Origin: Bacteroidota bacterium
GTDB taxonomy: Bacteria; Bacteroidota; Bacteroidia; Flavobacteriales; Weeksellaceae
NCBI GenBank assembly: GCA_023393915.1
Contig: JAEXBS010000006.1
Span: 62,001-126,000, forward strand
DNA: 64,000 bases
Direction of reading: 5' to 3'
Shown: positions 42,187 to 51,137 of the stretch, piece by piece
Layout of the letters: each line of letters starts with the position of its first letter
How positions within the stretch are numbered: position 1 is the stretch's first letter
The notes under the pieces: generated by a model
What the model was told of the DNA's origin: nothing
Seen by the model: the letters and a program-made list of their open reading frames with translations, nothing else
Databases searched by the model: none
Translations under genes and position numbers: made by a program

Positions 42187-43374
42187 GTGAATATCTTAAA
42201 TCTTATCGGACGAACCGAAGAACTTTTCACTCAAGATCTAATGGCGAATGAGTTGGAATTGAAAGAAATAGTGTCAAATTCGACTTTTTTAGTCATAGGT
42301 GGAGCTGGTTCAATAGGACAGGCTGTGACTAAGGAGATTTTCAAAAGGAATCCACGAAAGTTACATGTTGTAGATATTAGTGAGAATAATCTGGTTGAAC
42401 TTGTACGAGACCTTAGAAGCACACTCGGATACATCAAAGGTGATTTTAGAACATTTGCATTGGATATAGGTTCAACCATATTTGATGCATTTATTAGCGC
42501 AGATGGGAAATACGATTACATTCTAAACTTATCAGCATTAAAGCACGTTCGGAGTGAAAAAGATCCTTATACTTTAATGCGTATGATTGATGTTAATATT
42601 TTTAATACTGACAAAACGATACAGCAAGCCATCGAAAATGGAACGAAGAAGTATTTCTGTGTATCTACGGATAAAGCTGCCAACCCTGTTAATATGATGG
42701 GAGCATCAAAAAGAATTATGGAAATGTTTCTTATGAGAAGAAGTAGTGAAATTCTTATTTCGACTGCTCGTTTCGCTAATGTGGCATTTTCGGATGGATC
42801 TTTATTGTACGGATTCAATCAAAGAATTCAGAAAAGGCAGCCCATAGTGGCACCTAAGGACATTAAGCGTTATTTTGTAGTTCCTAAAGAGTCAGGAGAG
42901 TTATGTCTTTTGTCGACTATTTTTGGGGAGAATAGAGACGTTTTTTTTCCAAAATTAAGTGAACATTTACACTTAATAACCTTTGCAGAGATTGCTGAAA
43001 AGTATCTTGAACAGCTTGGATATGAACCTGTATTGGTGAATAGTGAAGATGAAGCGAGAGCAAAGATGATAGAATTTACTAGTCAAAAAAAATGGCCATG
43101 CTTGTTTACTTCCAGTGATACGACGGGAGAAAAAGATTTTGAGGAATTTTTTACTGAGAATGAAACACTGGATCTACAGTCATTTCAGAATATGGGTATA
43201 ATTAAAAATGAAATTGATTATGAACATGCGAGGGTTTCTTTGTTTGAAGATAGGATAATGGGGATGAAGCAAAGAGGAAGTTGGAACAAATCTGAGCTCG
43301 TGGATTTGTTTAATGAAATGATCCCGAATTTCAACCATAAGGAGACAGGTAAATATTTAGATTCAAAAATGTAA
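42187..43374 (+). CDS. legB: NDP-GlcNAc 4,6-dehydratase, LegB-like
   Basis: 395 residues from a GTG start 4 bp after wzc. The segments STFLVIGGAGSIGQAVTKE, VVDISENNLVELVRDLRS, YILNLSALKHVRSEKDPYTL, VSTDKAANPVNMMGASKR and FANVAFSDGSLLYGFNQRI place it with soluble CapD/FlaA1-like dehydratases of the LegB kind. It overlaps the LegC aminotransferase gene by one base and heads the nonulosonic acid genes, so its likely job is the first dehydration step of legionaminic acid synthesis. Whether the substrate is UDP- or GDP-linked is not shown, but PtmE in the same cluster points to GDP. Confidence 0.85.
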   Translation: MNILNLIGRTEELFTQDLMANELELKEIVSNSTFLVIGGAGSIGQAVTKEIFKRNPRKLHVVDISENNLVELVRDLRSTLGYIKGDFRTFALDIGSTIFDAFISADGKYDYILNLSALKHVRSEKDPYTLMRMIDVNIFNTDKTIQQAIENGTKKYFCVSTDKAANPVNMMGASKRIMEMFLMRRSSEILISTARFANVAFSDGSLLYGFNQRIQKRQPIVAPKDIKRYFVVPKESGELCLLSTIFGENRDVFFPKLSEHLHLITFAEIAEKYLEQLGYEPVLVNSEDEARAKMIEFTSQKKWPCLFTSSDTTGEKDFEEFFTENETLDLQSFQNMGIIKNEIDYEHARVSLFEDRIMGMKQRGSWNKSELVDLFNEMIPNFNHKETGKYLDSKM

Positions 43375-44516
43375 TGAATAGAATAGATCAACTTGTTTCA
43401 TTTGTACGGGAACAATATAAAACGAACCAGTTCATTCCATTGCATGAACCACGATTTAGAGGTAATGAGAAAAAGTATCTAATTGACACAATAGATTCTA
43501 CATACGTTTCATCTGTAGGTGAATATGTAGATGAATTTGAACAAATGATGCAAAAAATTACTAAAAGTAGTAAAGCGGTTGCAGTTGTTAATGGAACCGC
43601 TAGTTTACAGGTAGCGTTGAGATTGGCGGGTGTTAAAGCTGGAGATGAAGTAATTACACAGGCCTTAACTTTCATAGCAACTGTTAATTCTATTACTTAT
43701 AATAATGCTATACCAATATTTTTAGATGTAGATTTGGATACAATGGGACTTTCCCCTATTGCGGTTAACGCTTTTTTAGAGGAATTTGGTGAAATTAGAG
43801 AAGACGGGTGTTACAATAAATTAACTGGTAAGCGAATTGCTGCTTGTATGCCAATGCACACTTTTGGTTTTCCTGTGCATATGGATGAATTATTAACACT
43901 TTGTAATCAATGGCATATTCCAGTAGTAGAAGATGCTGCAGAGTCATTAGGAAGTTTATATAAAGGGAAACATACAGGATCTTTAGGGCTTTTAGGTGGT
44001 TTTTCGTTTAACGGTAATAAGGTAGTTACTTGCGGTGGTGGAGGGTGTATAATTACCAATGATGTGGAATTGGGAATTAGTGCTAAATATTTGACAACTA
44101 CTGCAAAACGTCCTCATGCATATGAGTTTTTCCATGATGACTTAGGTTATAATTTTAGAATGCCTAATTTAAATGCTGCTTTAGCTTGTGCACAATTAGA
44201 GGTTTTGGAAAATTTTGTAGAGGATAAACGAAATTTAGCCTCTGAGTATGAAGAACTTTTCAGAACCTTAGGGATGAAGTTTCGTGTTGAAAATCCTGAG
44301 ACAAAAGTTAATTATTGGTTAATGTGCGTTGAATTGGAAAGTAAACTTGAGCGTGATCATTTTTTGAAAGAAACTAATGCAAAAAATATTATGACGCGAC
44401 CTATTTGGAATTTAATGTATCGTCTACCTATGTATGAGCATTGTCAAAGAGATGGTCAGGAAAATGCGACATTTTTAGAAGAGCGCATTGTTAATATTCC
44501 AAGTAGCGTGAGATAG
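43374..44516 (+). CDS. legC: LegC-family aminotransferase
   Basis: A 380-residue PLP-dependent enzyme of the DegT/DnrJ/EryC1 family. Features are FIPLHEPRFRGNEKKYLIDT, DSTYVSSVGEYVDEFE, VAVVNGTASLQVALRLAG, VVEDAAESLGSLYKGKHTG and the PLP-Lys in SFNGNKVVTCGGGG (Lys216). The opening and the DSTYVSSVG motif are those of LegC, which adds the 4-amino group to the 4-keto-6-deoxy sugar. It starts at the last base of legB. Confidence 0.92.
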   Translation: MNRIDQLVSFVREQYKTNQFIPLHEPRFRGNEKKYLIDTIDSTYVSSVGEYVDEFEQMMQKITKSSKAVAVVNGTASLQVALRLAGVKAGDEVITQALTFIATVNSITYNNAIPIFLDVDLDTMGLSPIAVNAFLEEFGEIREDGCYNKLTGKRIAACMPMHTFGFPVHMDELLTLCNQWHIPVVEDAAESLGSLYKGKHTGSLGLLGGFSFNGNKVVTCGGGGCIITNDVELGISAKYLTTTAKRPHAYEFFHDDLGYNFRMPNLNAALACAQLEVLENFVEDKRNLASEYEELFRTLGMKFRVENPETKVNYWLMCVELESKLERDHFLKETNAKNIMTRPIWNLMYRLPMYEHCQRDGQENATFLEERIVNIPSSVR

Positions 44517-44531
44517 ATTAATTATTTTAAT

Positions 44532-45569
44532 ATGCGTAGTATAGGTGGAGAATTTGAGATAGATTTAGGAATGTTGAGAGGAATAGATTTAAATTTTAAT
44601 TCTTCATTATTTCTCTTCTCGACAGGTAGAATGGCATTAAAGGTTATACTATGTCATCTTAAAAAAACTTTAGCTAAAAATGTCATTCATCTGCCATATT
44701 ATATTTGTAGTTCTGTCGTGGAAGTTTGTATTACGGAAGGTTTTGAATTAAAATTTTATGAAATAAATTCTGCGTTTGAACTTTCTATGGAATATTTAGA
44801 TAATATTCAGTTTAATGAGGTGTTACTTACTGTTTGTTATTTTGGAATTGTAAGTGATAACGATATTATTAAAAAAGTAAAAAATAATCGACCAGATATT
44901 CATTGCATTAGTGATCATGTAATGTCCTATTGGACGCTTCAATCTACTTATTCCGATTATTCATTTACTAGTTTAAGGAAGCATTTTGCAATTCCAGAAG
45001 GTGGTATTATTTATTCAAAGCGTTCATTAAATTTTAAGGAATGGACGACAAAAGAAAATAGCTTTTATTTAGATAAGTATATCGCAGCAACTTTTAAATT
45101 CTTAAATACAAGTGATAGTATTTTTCTTCATTTTTTTCAAAATGGAGAGCGTAAGTTAGATGAGGAAATTACAGAAATAACGAAGGCATCCGTACTAGCT
45201 AACCATTTATATAACAATACTAATTTTATAGAATTTGCAGAGATCAGACTGGCAAATGCAAAATATGTTTATGATAAAGGGAATGAAGTTGGATTAGATT
45301 TTATTTTTTCTTACGATGGAAAAAGTATTCCTCAACATATACCAATATGGGTTAATGATAGTCAAAAGTTGAGAAAAGCTTTATTTAGTGAAAATATCTT
45401 TTTGCCAATTCATTGGCCAGTTCATGATTATAACCTAGACTCAAAAACATCTTTAAAAATGAATGCAAATTCAATCTCACTTGTAATAGATCAAAGGTAT
45501 AATGAAGATGATATGCATCGTTTGGTGATGACTGTAAGTGAATTTAATAATAAATTACGAAAGGTATGA
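44532..45569 (+). CDS. DegT-like PLP-fold protein
   Basis: 345 residues. The sequence has a fold-type I layout: FLFSTGRMALKVILCHLKK, then IHLPYYICSSVVEVCITEGFEL, DHVMSYWTLQSTYSDYSFTS, and LRKHFAIPEGGII with a Lys (Lys150) at the place where PLP would bind. This arrangement occurs in poorly studied proteins of O-antigen and capsule clusters. It is too divergent for me to name a substrate; it may make or bind an amino sugar or an amino acid unit. It sits between LegC and a GNAT gene that overlaps its end by 4 bp, so the two are coupled. Confidence 0.7.
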   Translation: MRSIGGEFEIDLGMLRGIDLNFNSSLFLFSTGRMALKVILCHLKKTLAKNVIHLPYYICSSVVEVCITEGFELKFYEINSAFELSMEYLDNIQFNEVLLTVCYFGIVSDNDIIKKVKNNRPDIHCISDHVMSYWTLQSTYSDYSFTSLRKHFAIPEGGIIYSKRSLNFKEWTTKENSFYLDKYIAATFKFLNTSDSIFLHFFQNGERKLDEEITEITKASVLANHLYNNTNFIEFAEIRLANAKYVYDKGNEVGLDFIFSYDGKSIPQHIPIWVNDSQKLRKALFSENIFLPIHWPVHDYNLDSKTSLKMNANSISLVIDQRYNEDDMHRLVMTVSEFNNKLRKV

Positions 45570-46114
45570 ATATTGTTGGACAAAATATAATATTAAGAGC
45601 AATTGAGCAAAGCGATTTACCATTGCTTCAACGATGGTCAAATAATCCGGAAATACAATATTGGTTAGGTGGATGGCATGCACCTTCATCATTATTTGTA
45701 ATGAATAATTGGTTTGAAAGAATTACTACAGATGATAATAATATTAGATTTGCGATCGAACATAAAGAATTAGGTTTGATTGGTACTGCTAATTTGGTGA
45801 ATATTAATTGGAAGGATAAAAATGCATTCCATGGTATGCTGTTGGGTGATAAAGAAGTAAGGGGTAAAGGTATTGGTTATGAGGTTGTTAGCCTGATCAT
45901 GTTTTTTGCATTTGAGGAATTAGGGCTAAATCGATTAGATAGTACAATAATCGAATACAATATGGCTTCTAGAAAATTATATATTGAGAAATGTGGCTGG
46001 GAGGTTGAAGGGATTGCAAAAGAATGGTATTTTAGGAAGAATAAATATTGGGATAAATTATTACTCGGTATTACACGATCTAACTATTATGCAAAACAAA
46101 AAGATAATAAATAA
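45566..46114 (+). CDS. GNAT N-acetyltransferase, candidate LegH
   Basis: 182 residues of the RimJ/PseH-like GNAT fold: ILRAIEQSDLPLLQRWSNNPE, then FAIEHKELGLIGTANLVNINW, the acetyl-CoA loop DKEVRGKGIGYEVVSLIMFF, and NMASRKLYIEKCGWEVEGIAKEW. It begins in the end of the DegT-like gene (ATGA-type overlap). The legionaminic acid pathway needs an N-acetyltransferase (LegH) after LegC, and this is the only GNAT of that size in the cluster, so it may fill that place. LegH of Campylobacter is often a left-handed beta-helix hexapeptide protein, so the role is inferred from context only. Confidence 0.82.
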   Translation: MNIVGQNIILRAIEQSDLPLLQRWSNNPEIQYWLGGWHAPSSLFVMNNWFERITTDDNNIRFAIEHKELGLIGTANLVNINWKDKNAFHGMLLGDKEVRGKGIGYEVVSLIMFFAFEELGLNRLDSTIIEYNMASRKLYIEKCGWEVEGIAKEWYFRKNKYWDKLLLGITRSNYYAKQKDNK

Positions 46115-46120
46115 TTCAAA

Positions 46121-47173
46121 GTGGTAGAAGTACTTAATTTAACTCAGAAGGAGAGGTGGAATAATTTATTATCTCTAATACCAGATGGATATACAGATAT
46201 CTATTTCACACCCGAATATTATGAGGTTTATGAAAAAAATGGGGATGGAGAAGCTTTATGTTTTGTGTTTCAGCGTGATGGAAAGATAGCCATGTATCCT
46301 TTCCTTAAAAATCGAATTCCTCCCATCTATGAGCTAGAAGGAGAGTATTTTGATATTCAAGGTGCGTATGGATATAATGGTGTTGTATCATCTACTATTG
46401 ATGAAAGTTTTATTTCTGCTTTTTACGAAAACTTTTACCGGTATTGTGAAGAATCTAAAATTATCGCAGAGTTTACGAGATTCCATCCATTATTAGAAAA
46501 TGAGGTGTTTTCTAACAATTTTATAAATGTGGTAGATGATAGGGGCACGGTGGTACTAGATCTTTTGCAAGATGAAGATGAGTTATGGAAGTCTAGTTAT
46601 TCATCTAATAACAGAAATATGATAAGGAAAGCATTGAAGAATAATGTAATTGTAGAGGTCGCAGATTCGGAGAAAGCTTATGATAGTTTTTATGAAATTT
46701 ATTCAGAGACTATGGAAAATGTAGATGCTGAGGATTACTATTTTTTTGATAAAAAGTATTTCGAAAATTTCAGAAAAAATTTAGCTACGAATCATAAATT
46801 ATTGACGGCTATTTATAATGAAGAAATTATATGTTCAATGTTATTGATGTATAAAGGAGATTACGCACATTATCATCTTTCGGGACGAAGAAGGGATTTT
46901 TCGAAACTTGCGGCAAATAATTTAGTTTTACATCATGCAATAAATTTAGCAAAGCAAATAGGATGTAAAAAATTTCATTTTGGAGGCGGAACTAGTTCTG
47001 ATGTAAAAGATCATTTATTTCGATTTAAAGCAGGTTTTTCAAAAAGTATATCTAGGTTCAAAATAGGTAAAAAGGTACATAATCAGGATATCTATGATCA
47101 AGTAATTGAAAGCTGGGAAATGAAAAATCCTGAGAAAAAATCAATGAATTTGTTGTTGAAATATAGATATTAA
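46121..47173 (+). CDS. FemAB/Acetyltransf_6-like acyltransferase
   Basis: 350 residues from a GTG start 6 bp after the GNAT gene. It has the double-GNAT outline of FemAB and BioF2-like transferases: VLDLLQDEDELWKSSYSSNN, then NRNMIRKALKNNVIVEV, AIYNEEIICSMLLMYKGDY, AHYHLSGRRRDFSKLAANNL, and KFHFGGGTSSDVKDHLFRFK. FemX-type enzymes move amino acids from tRNA to lipid-linked sugars; related Acetyltransf_6 proteins N-acylate sugars in O-antigen clusters. Its place inside the legionaminic acid genes suggests it decorates the amino group of this sugar. Confidence 0.78.
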   Translation: MVEVLNLTQKERWNNLLSLIPDGYTDIYFTPEYYEVYEKNGDGEALCFVFQRDGKIAMYPFLKNRIPPIYELEGEYFDIQGAYGYNGVVSSTIDESFISAFYENFYRYCEESKIIAEFTRFHPLLENEVFSNNFINVVDDRGTVVLDLLQDEDELWKSSYSSNNRNMIRKALKNNVIVEVADSEKAYDSFYEIYSETMENVDAEDYYFFDKKYFENFRKNLATNHKLLTAIYNEEIICSMLLMYKGDYAHYHLSGRRRDFSKLAANNLVLHHAINLAKQIGCKKFHFGGGTSSDVKDHLFRFKAGFSKSISRFKIGKKVHNQDIYDQVIESWEMKNPEKKSMNLLLKYRY

Positions 47174-47176
47174 AGA

Positions 47177-48298
47177 ATGAAAACGACAATAGCATTTTTC
47201 ACAACAACAAGAGCTGAGTTTGGAATTTTATCTTCCTTTATTAGAAAAGTCAAAGAGGACCAGTCATTTTCTACACTTTTGTTTGTAGGTGGCACTCATC
47301 TAAAAAAGGAATTTGGATATACAATTAATGAGATCAATAATTTTGGTTTTGAAATAGATGGGAAATTTGACTATCTGGAGGATGGAGATACACCATTTGA
47401 TTTAAGTAAATCATGTGGAAAGTGTATTGAACAAGTAGCTGAAATTTTTAGAAGTAACTCATTCGATTATATTTGTCTATTAGGTGATAGGTATGAACTA
47501 GTACCTATTGTATTAACATCTATTTTATTTAATGTGCCTATAATTCATTTTGGTGGAGGTGAAATAACTGAAGGTGTTATTGATAATCAGATAAGACATA
47601 TGGTAACACAGGCCTCATTTATTCATCTCACTGCTGCTGACGAGTTCTCCAGGAAGATAAAGGAAATGGGAATACCAGAAAATAATATTAAAACGGTTGG
47701 TTCATTAGTGGTTGAGCAAATGAAGAATATAAGTATTAGTGATAAGCAGGTGCTTTTTAAAAGTTTAAACCTCGATGTGTCTCAGAAAACAATCATTCTG
47801 ACGTATCACCCAGTTACGTTGAAAGGTAAATATTCACAATTAGAACAAATTGAGAACATTTTTGATGCTTTAGATGAATTCGATTTTCAGGTAGTTGTTA
47901 CTTCTCCAAATTTAGAAAATGAACGTGAAGTTATCATAAATTATATCGCTGATAAAGTTAAATATAATAATAAAATCCATTTTTTTGAATCTTTGGGTGT
48001 AAAAAAATATCATAGTTTGATTCCTCATTGTGAGTTTGTTATAGGAAATTCTTCAAGTGGTTTATTTGAGGTGCCATTTTTCCGTAAGCCCACTATCAAT
48101 ATAGGTGATCGGCAGAAAGGTCGTTTCCTTCATAATAGTGTTATACAAACTACTAATGAGAAAAAATCCATTATTGATGGAATTAAGCAAAGTAGAAATA
48201 CTGAATTCTTAAATGAAATCTCAGTAATGGAATATAAGTACGGAGATGGTAATTCAGCAAGTCTTGCTTTAGAATTCATAAAGGAAAAGATATTATAA
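47177..48298 (+). CDS. legG: Hydrolysing NDP-GlcNAc-type 2-epimerase, LegG/NeuC-like
   Basis: 373 residues with a GT-B fold. Markers are TTIAFFTTTRAEFGILSSFI, the GGTHLKKEFGYTINEI segment, CLLGDRYELVPIVLTSILF, HFGGGEITEGVIDNQIRHM, and the C-terminal VIGNSSSGLFEVPFFRKPT. The RAE and GDRYE motifs place it with NeuC/LegG enzymes, which invert C2 and release the sugar from the nucleotide. Start 3 bp after the FemAB-like gene, so translation is coupled. Confidence 0.93.
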   Translation: MKTTIAFFTTTRAEFGILSSFIRKVKEDQSFSTLLFVGGTHLKKEFGYTINEINNFGFEIDGKFDYLEDGDTPFDLSKSCGKCIEQVAEIFRSNSFDYICLLGDRYELVPIVLTSILFNVPIIHFGGGEITEGVIDNQIRHMVTQASFIHLTAADEFSRKIKEMGIPENNIKTVGSLVVEQMKNISISDKQVLFKSLNLDVSQKTIILTYHPVTLKGKYSQLEQIENIFDALDEFDFQVVVTSPNLENEREVIINYIADKVKYNNKIHFFESLGVKKYHSLIPHCEFVIGNSSSGLFEVPFFRKPTINIGDRQKGRFLHNSVIQTTNEKKSIIDGIKQSRNTEFLNEISVMEYKYGDGNSASLALEFIKEKIL

Positions 48299-48309
48299 AA
48301 AACAATTGA

Positions 48310-49320
48310 ATGAAAAAAGTATTCTTAATTGGAGAAGCTGGCGTAAATCATAATGGCAAATTGCATCATGCTATAGAATTAGTTGATATAGCGGTGGAAG
48401 CAGGTTTGGATGCAGTGAAATTTCAAACATGGAAAACAGAATTGCTTTTAACAAAGCATGTTAAAAAGGCTGCTTATCAGATTGCAAATACGGGTAATGA
48501 GGAGTCACAATTTGAAATGATTAAAAAATTGGAATTGCCATTTGAAGATTTTAATACATTAAAGAAGTACTGTGACTCAAAAGATATAATGTTTCTTTCA
48601 TCATCAACTGATTTTGCGAGTGCTGATTATTTAGTAAGCATTGGAATGGAAAAATTTAAAGTTTCTTCTGCGGATTTAACTAATTATCCTTACTTAAAAC
48701 ACATTGCAAAATATAATAAAGAAATAATATTATCGACTGGTATGGCTAATATTAATGAGATTATAGATGCAGTTCAAGTTTTAACTGATAATGGAACACC
48801 ATTAGATAATGTGTCTATTCTTCATTGTAATACTGAGTATCCTACAAAATTTGAGGAAGTTAATCTATTAGCTATGAATGAAATTAGAGAAAAGACCCAA
48901 ATTCAAAATATTGGATACTCTGACCATACTGAGGGTATTGAAGTTTCTATTGCAGCAGTAGCATTAGGAGCGAAAATAATTGAAAAACATTTCACAATCG
49001 ATAAAAATATGGATGGACCAGATCATAAGGCTTCTCTTGAAAAGGGAGAGTTGAAGAAGATGGTTGAGTCGATTAGAAATATTGAAAAAGCAATCTCTGG
49101 AAATGGTAAAAAAGTCCCATCTAGATCTGAGGTTAATAATATTCCGGTAGTAAGGAAAAGTATAGTAGCTATAAACCCTATACAAAAAGGTGAATTTTAT
49201 ACAGAGGATAATATTGGTGTTAAACGTCCTGGTACAGGAATCTCACCTATGGAATGGAGTAATGTTTTAGGTAGTTTGGCTAATAAAGACTATAGTATTG
49301 ATGATTTGATACAATTATGA
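48310..49320 (+). CDS. legI: N-acetylneuraminate synthase family, LegI-like
   Basis: 336 residues: an NeuB TIM barrel (FLIGEAGVNHNGKLHHAIEL, AVKFQTWKTELLLTKH, KVSSADLTNYPYLKHI, ILSTGMANINEIIDAV, GYSDHTEGIEVSIAAV, IEKHFTIDKNMDGPDHKAS) and a C-terminal SAF/antifreeze-like domain (KSIVAINPIQKGEFYTEDN, RPGTGISPMEW). It condenses the amino sugar with phosphoenolpyruvate to give the nine-carbon sugar. It overlaps the next gene by 4 bp. Confidence 0.95.
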   Translation: MKKVFLIGEAGVNHNGKLHHAIELVDIAVEAGLDAVKFQTWKTELLLTKHVKKAAYQIANTGNEESQFEMIKKLELPFEDFNTLKKYCDSKDIMFLSSSTDFASADYLVSIGMEKFKVSSADLTNYPYLKHIAKYNKEIILSTGMANINEIIDAVQVLTDNGTPLDNVSILHCNTEYPTKFEEVNLLAMNEIREKTQIQNIGYSDHTEGIEVSIAAVALGAKIIEKHFTIDKNMDGPDHKASLEKGELKKMVESIRNIEKAISGNGKKVPSRSEVNNIPVVRKSIVAINPIQKGEFYTEDNIGVKRPGTGISPMEWSNVLGSLANKDYSIDDLIQL

Positions 49321-50357
49321 GAAAACATATTATATCTAAGGAAGATTCAGTCAGAAGCGCACTAATAAAGTTAAATGAACTTGGATCTGATGCAATTTTA
49401 TTTGTTGTAGATGAAAATTTGAAATTAATTGGTGCTCTTACAGATGGTGATCTACGTCGAGGATTTATTAAAGGATTAGGATTTGAAGATCAAATTTTAT
49501 CCTTTGTGCAACCAAATCCTTCTTATATTAATGAAGGTGAAGATGCTATGATGAAATTGGAAGAATATAAGACAAAACACTTTAAAATTATTCCGGTTTT
49601 AAATAGTAATCACCAAATAACGGATATTATTAATTTTAGGAAAAAATCTACTATTATTCCAGTTGATGCTGTTTTGATGGCTGGAGGAGAAGGAAAAAGA
49701 CTTCGACCATTGACTGAAAATACCCCAAAACCATTATTGAAAGTAGGAGATAAGCCAATAATAGAGCATAACATTGATAGACTTGTCAATGTTGGAGTAG
49801 AGAATATCTATCTTAGTATAAATTATTTAGGAGAACAACTTGAAACCTATTTTGGCAATGGGGATAAAAAAGGAGTTAATATTGAGTATATAAGGGAAGA
49901 TAAACCATTAGGTACAATAGGATCTGTTTTATTGGTAGATAACTTTAAGCATGATGTAATTATGGTAATGAATAGCGATTTATTGACCAATATTGATTAT
50001 GCAGATTTTTATCGAAGCTTTCTGGAAAACGATGCAGATATGGCAGTTGCTTCAACAAGTTATCATATTGATATTCCATATGCTGTTTTGGAGGTCGATG
50101 AAAACCAGAAAGTAAGATCCCTTAAAGAAAAACCGCGATATACATATTTTTCTAATGCTGGGATATATTTAATCAAGAAGAAATTACTCAGCATCATTCC
50201 AAGAAATGAGTTTTATGATATTACTGATTTAATGCAACGTGTTATTGAAATGGATAATGTACTAATTAAATATTCTATCAATGGGTACTGGTTAGATATT
50301 GGTAAGCATGAAGATTTTAAAAAGGCTCAAGAGGATATTAAACATATTAAACTATAG
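49317..50357 (+). CDS. ptmE: CBS-domain nucleotidyltransferase, PtmE-like
   Basis: 346 residues: a CBS-domain pair (KEDSVRSALIKLNELGSDAI and YINEGEDAMMKLEEYKTKHF) followed by an NTP_transferase domain (VDAVLMAGGEGKRLRPLTEN, PKPLLKVGDKPIIEHNIDR, REDKPLGTIGSVLLVDNF, NGYWLDIGKHEDF). In Campylobacter PtmE makes GDP-glucosamine, the start of the GDP-linked legionaminic acid route. It begins 4 bp before the end of legI and ends one base before legF. Confidence 0.9.
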   Translation: MRKHIISKEDSVRSALIKLNELGSDAILFVVDENLKLIGALTDGDLRRGFIKGLGFEDQILSFVQPNPSYINEGEDAMMKLEEYKTKHFKIIPVLNSNHQITDIINFRKKSTIIPVDAVLMAGGEGKRLRPLTENTPKPLLKVGDKPIIEHNIDRLVNVGVENIYLSINYLGEQLETYFGNGDKKGVNIEYIREDKPLGTIGSVLLVDNFKHDVIMVMNSDLLTNIDYADFYRSFLENDADMAVASTSYHIDIPYAVLEVDENQKVRSLKEKPRYTYFSNAGIYLIKKKLLSIIPRNEFYDITDLMQRVIEMDNVLIKYSINGYWLDIGKHEDFKKAQEDIKHIKL

Positions 50358-50358
50358 G

Positions 50359-51039
50359 ATGTTAGCAATTATACCAGCTCGAGGTGGATCAAAAGGTTTA
50401 CCTGGTAAAAATATTAAATCTTTAAATGGAAAGCCATTAATTGCATATACGATTGAAGCAGCATTAAAGTCCAATTTAATTTCACGCATTATTGTCAGTA
50501 CCGATGATGAAGAAATTGCTTCTGTCTCTAAAGATTTTGGGGCTGAAGTTCCATTTCTCAGACCTAAAGAACTTGCTAGTGATACTGCCAAATCTCTCGA
50601 TGTTTTTCTGTACACCTTACGATTGCTAGAACATGATGAAGGTGCAAAAATAGATAACGTTGCTATTTTACAACCTACTAGCCCATTAAGAACTTCAGTC
50701 CATTTAGATGAGTCAATCTTATTATTTCATGAAAAAGCTGCTGATTCTGTAATAAGCTATTGTGAAGAACATCATCCGATTTTTTGGCATAAATTTATCG
50801 ATTCTGGAGGCAAATTTCTAGAGATATTTGATGGTGATTTTTTAAAAAACAGACAAGAAGTTCCTCGCACTTATTTTCCGAACGGTGCGATTTATGTTTT
50901 TAAATCCCAACTTCTTTTTGATGGCAAGTATTATAATAATAATTCTTTTGCATATTTAATGGATAGAACCTCTTCATTAGATATAGATTGTATTGAGGAC
51001 TTTGAATATGCAGAATTTTTGATGCAAAAAAAGCAATAA
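50359..51039 (+). CDS. legF: CMP-nonulosonate cytidylyltransferase, LegF-like
   Basis: 226 residues. The opening MLAIIPARGGSKGLPGKNIK is the CTP-binding motif of NeuA/LegF enzymes, and IVSTDDEEIASVSKDFGAEV, ILQPTSPLRTSVHLDE, and a final SLDIDCIEDFEYAE follow. It activates the finished nonulosonic acid with CTP. I start at the ATG at 50359, one base after ptmE; a frame extending back to 50299 would overlap ptmE by 59 bp and add 20 residues without family support. Confidence 0.93.
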   Translation: MLAIIPARGGSKGLPGKNIKSLNGKPLIAYTIEAALKSNLISRIIVSTDDEEIASVSKDFGAEVPFLRPKELASDTAKSLDVFLYTLRLLEHDEGAKIDNVAILQPTSPLRTSVHLDESILLFHEKAADSVISYCEEHHPIFWHKFIDSGGKFLEIFDGDFLKNRQEVPRTYFPNGAIYVFKSQLLFDGKYYNNNSFAYLMDRTSSLDIDCIEDFEYAEFLMQKKQ

Positions 51040-51043
51040 TTTG

Positions 51044-51060
51044 AGTTTATATAAACTTTT
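51044..51060 (+). terminator. Palindrome after legF (weak terminator)
   Basis: AGTTTATATAAACT (51044-51057) is a perfect 14 bp palindrome followed by TTTT. The stem is all A/T except one pair per arm, so termination would be leaky. Confidence 0.35.
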
Positions 51061-51137
51061 CAATCGAATGCATTTGATTTATAATTAGGTCTTTATGCAG
51101 TCATTAGGTTGATTTTCGTCAAAACTTAAGAAAAGCT

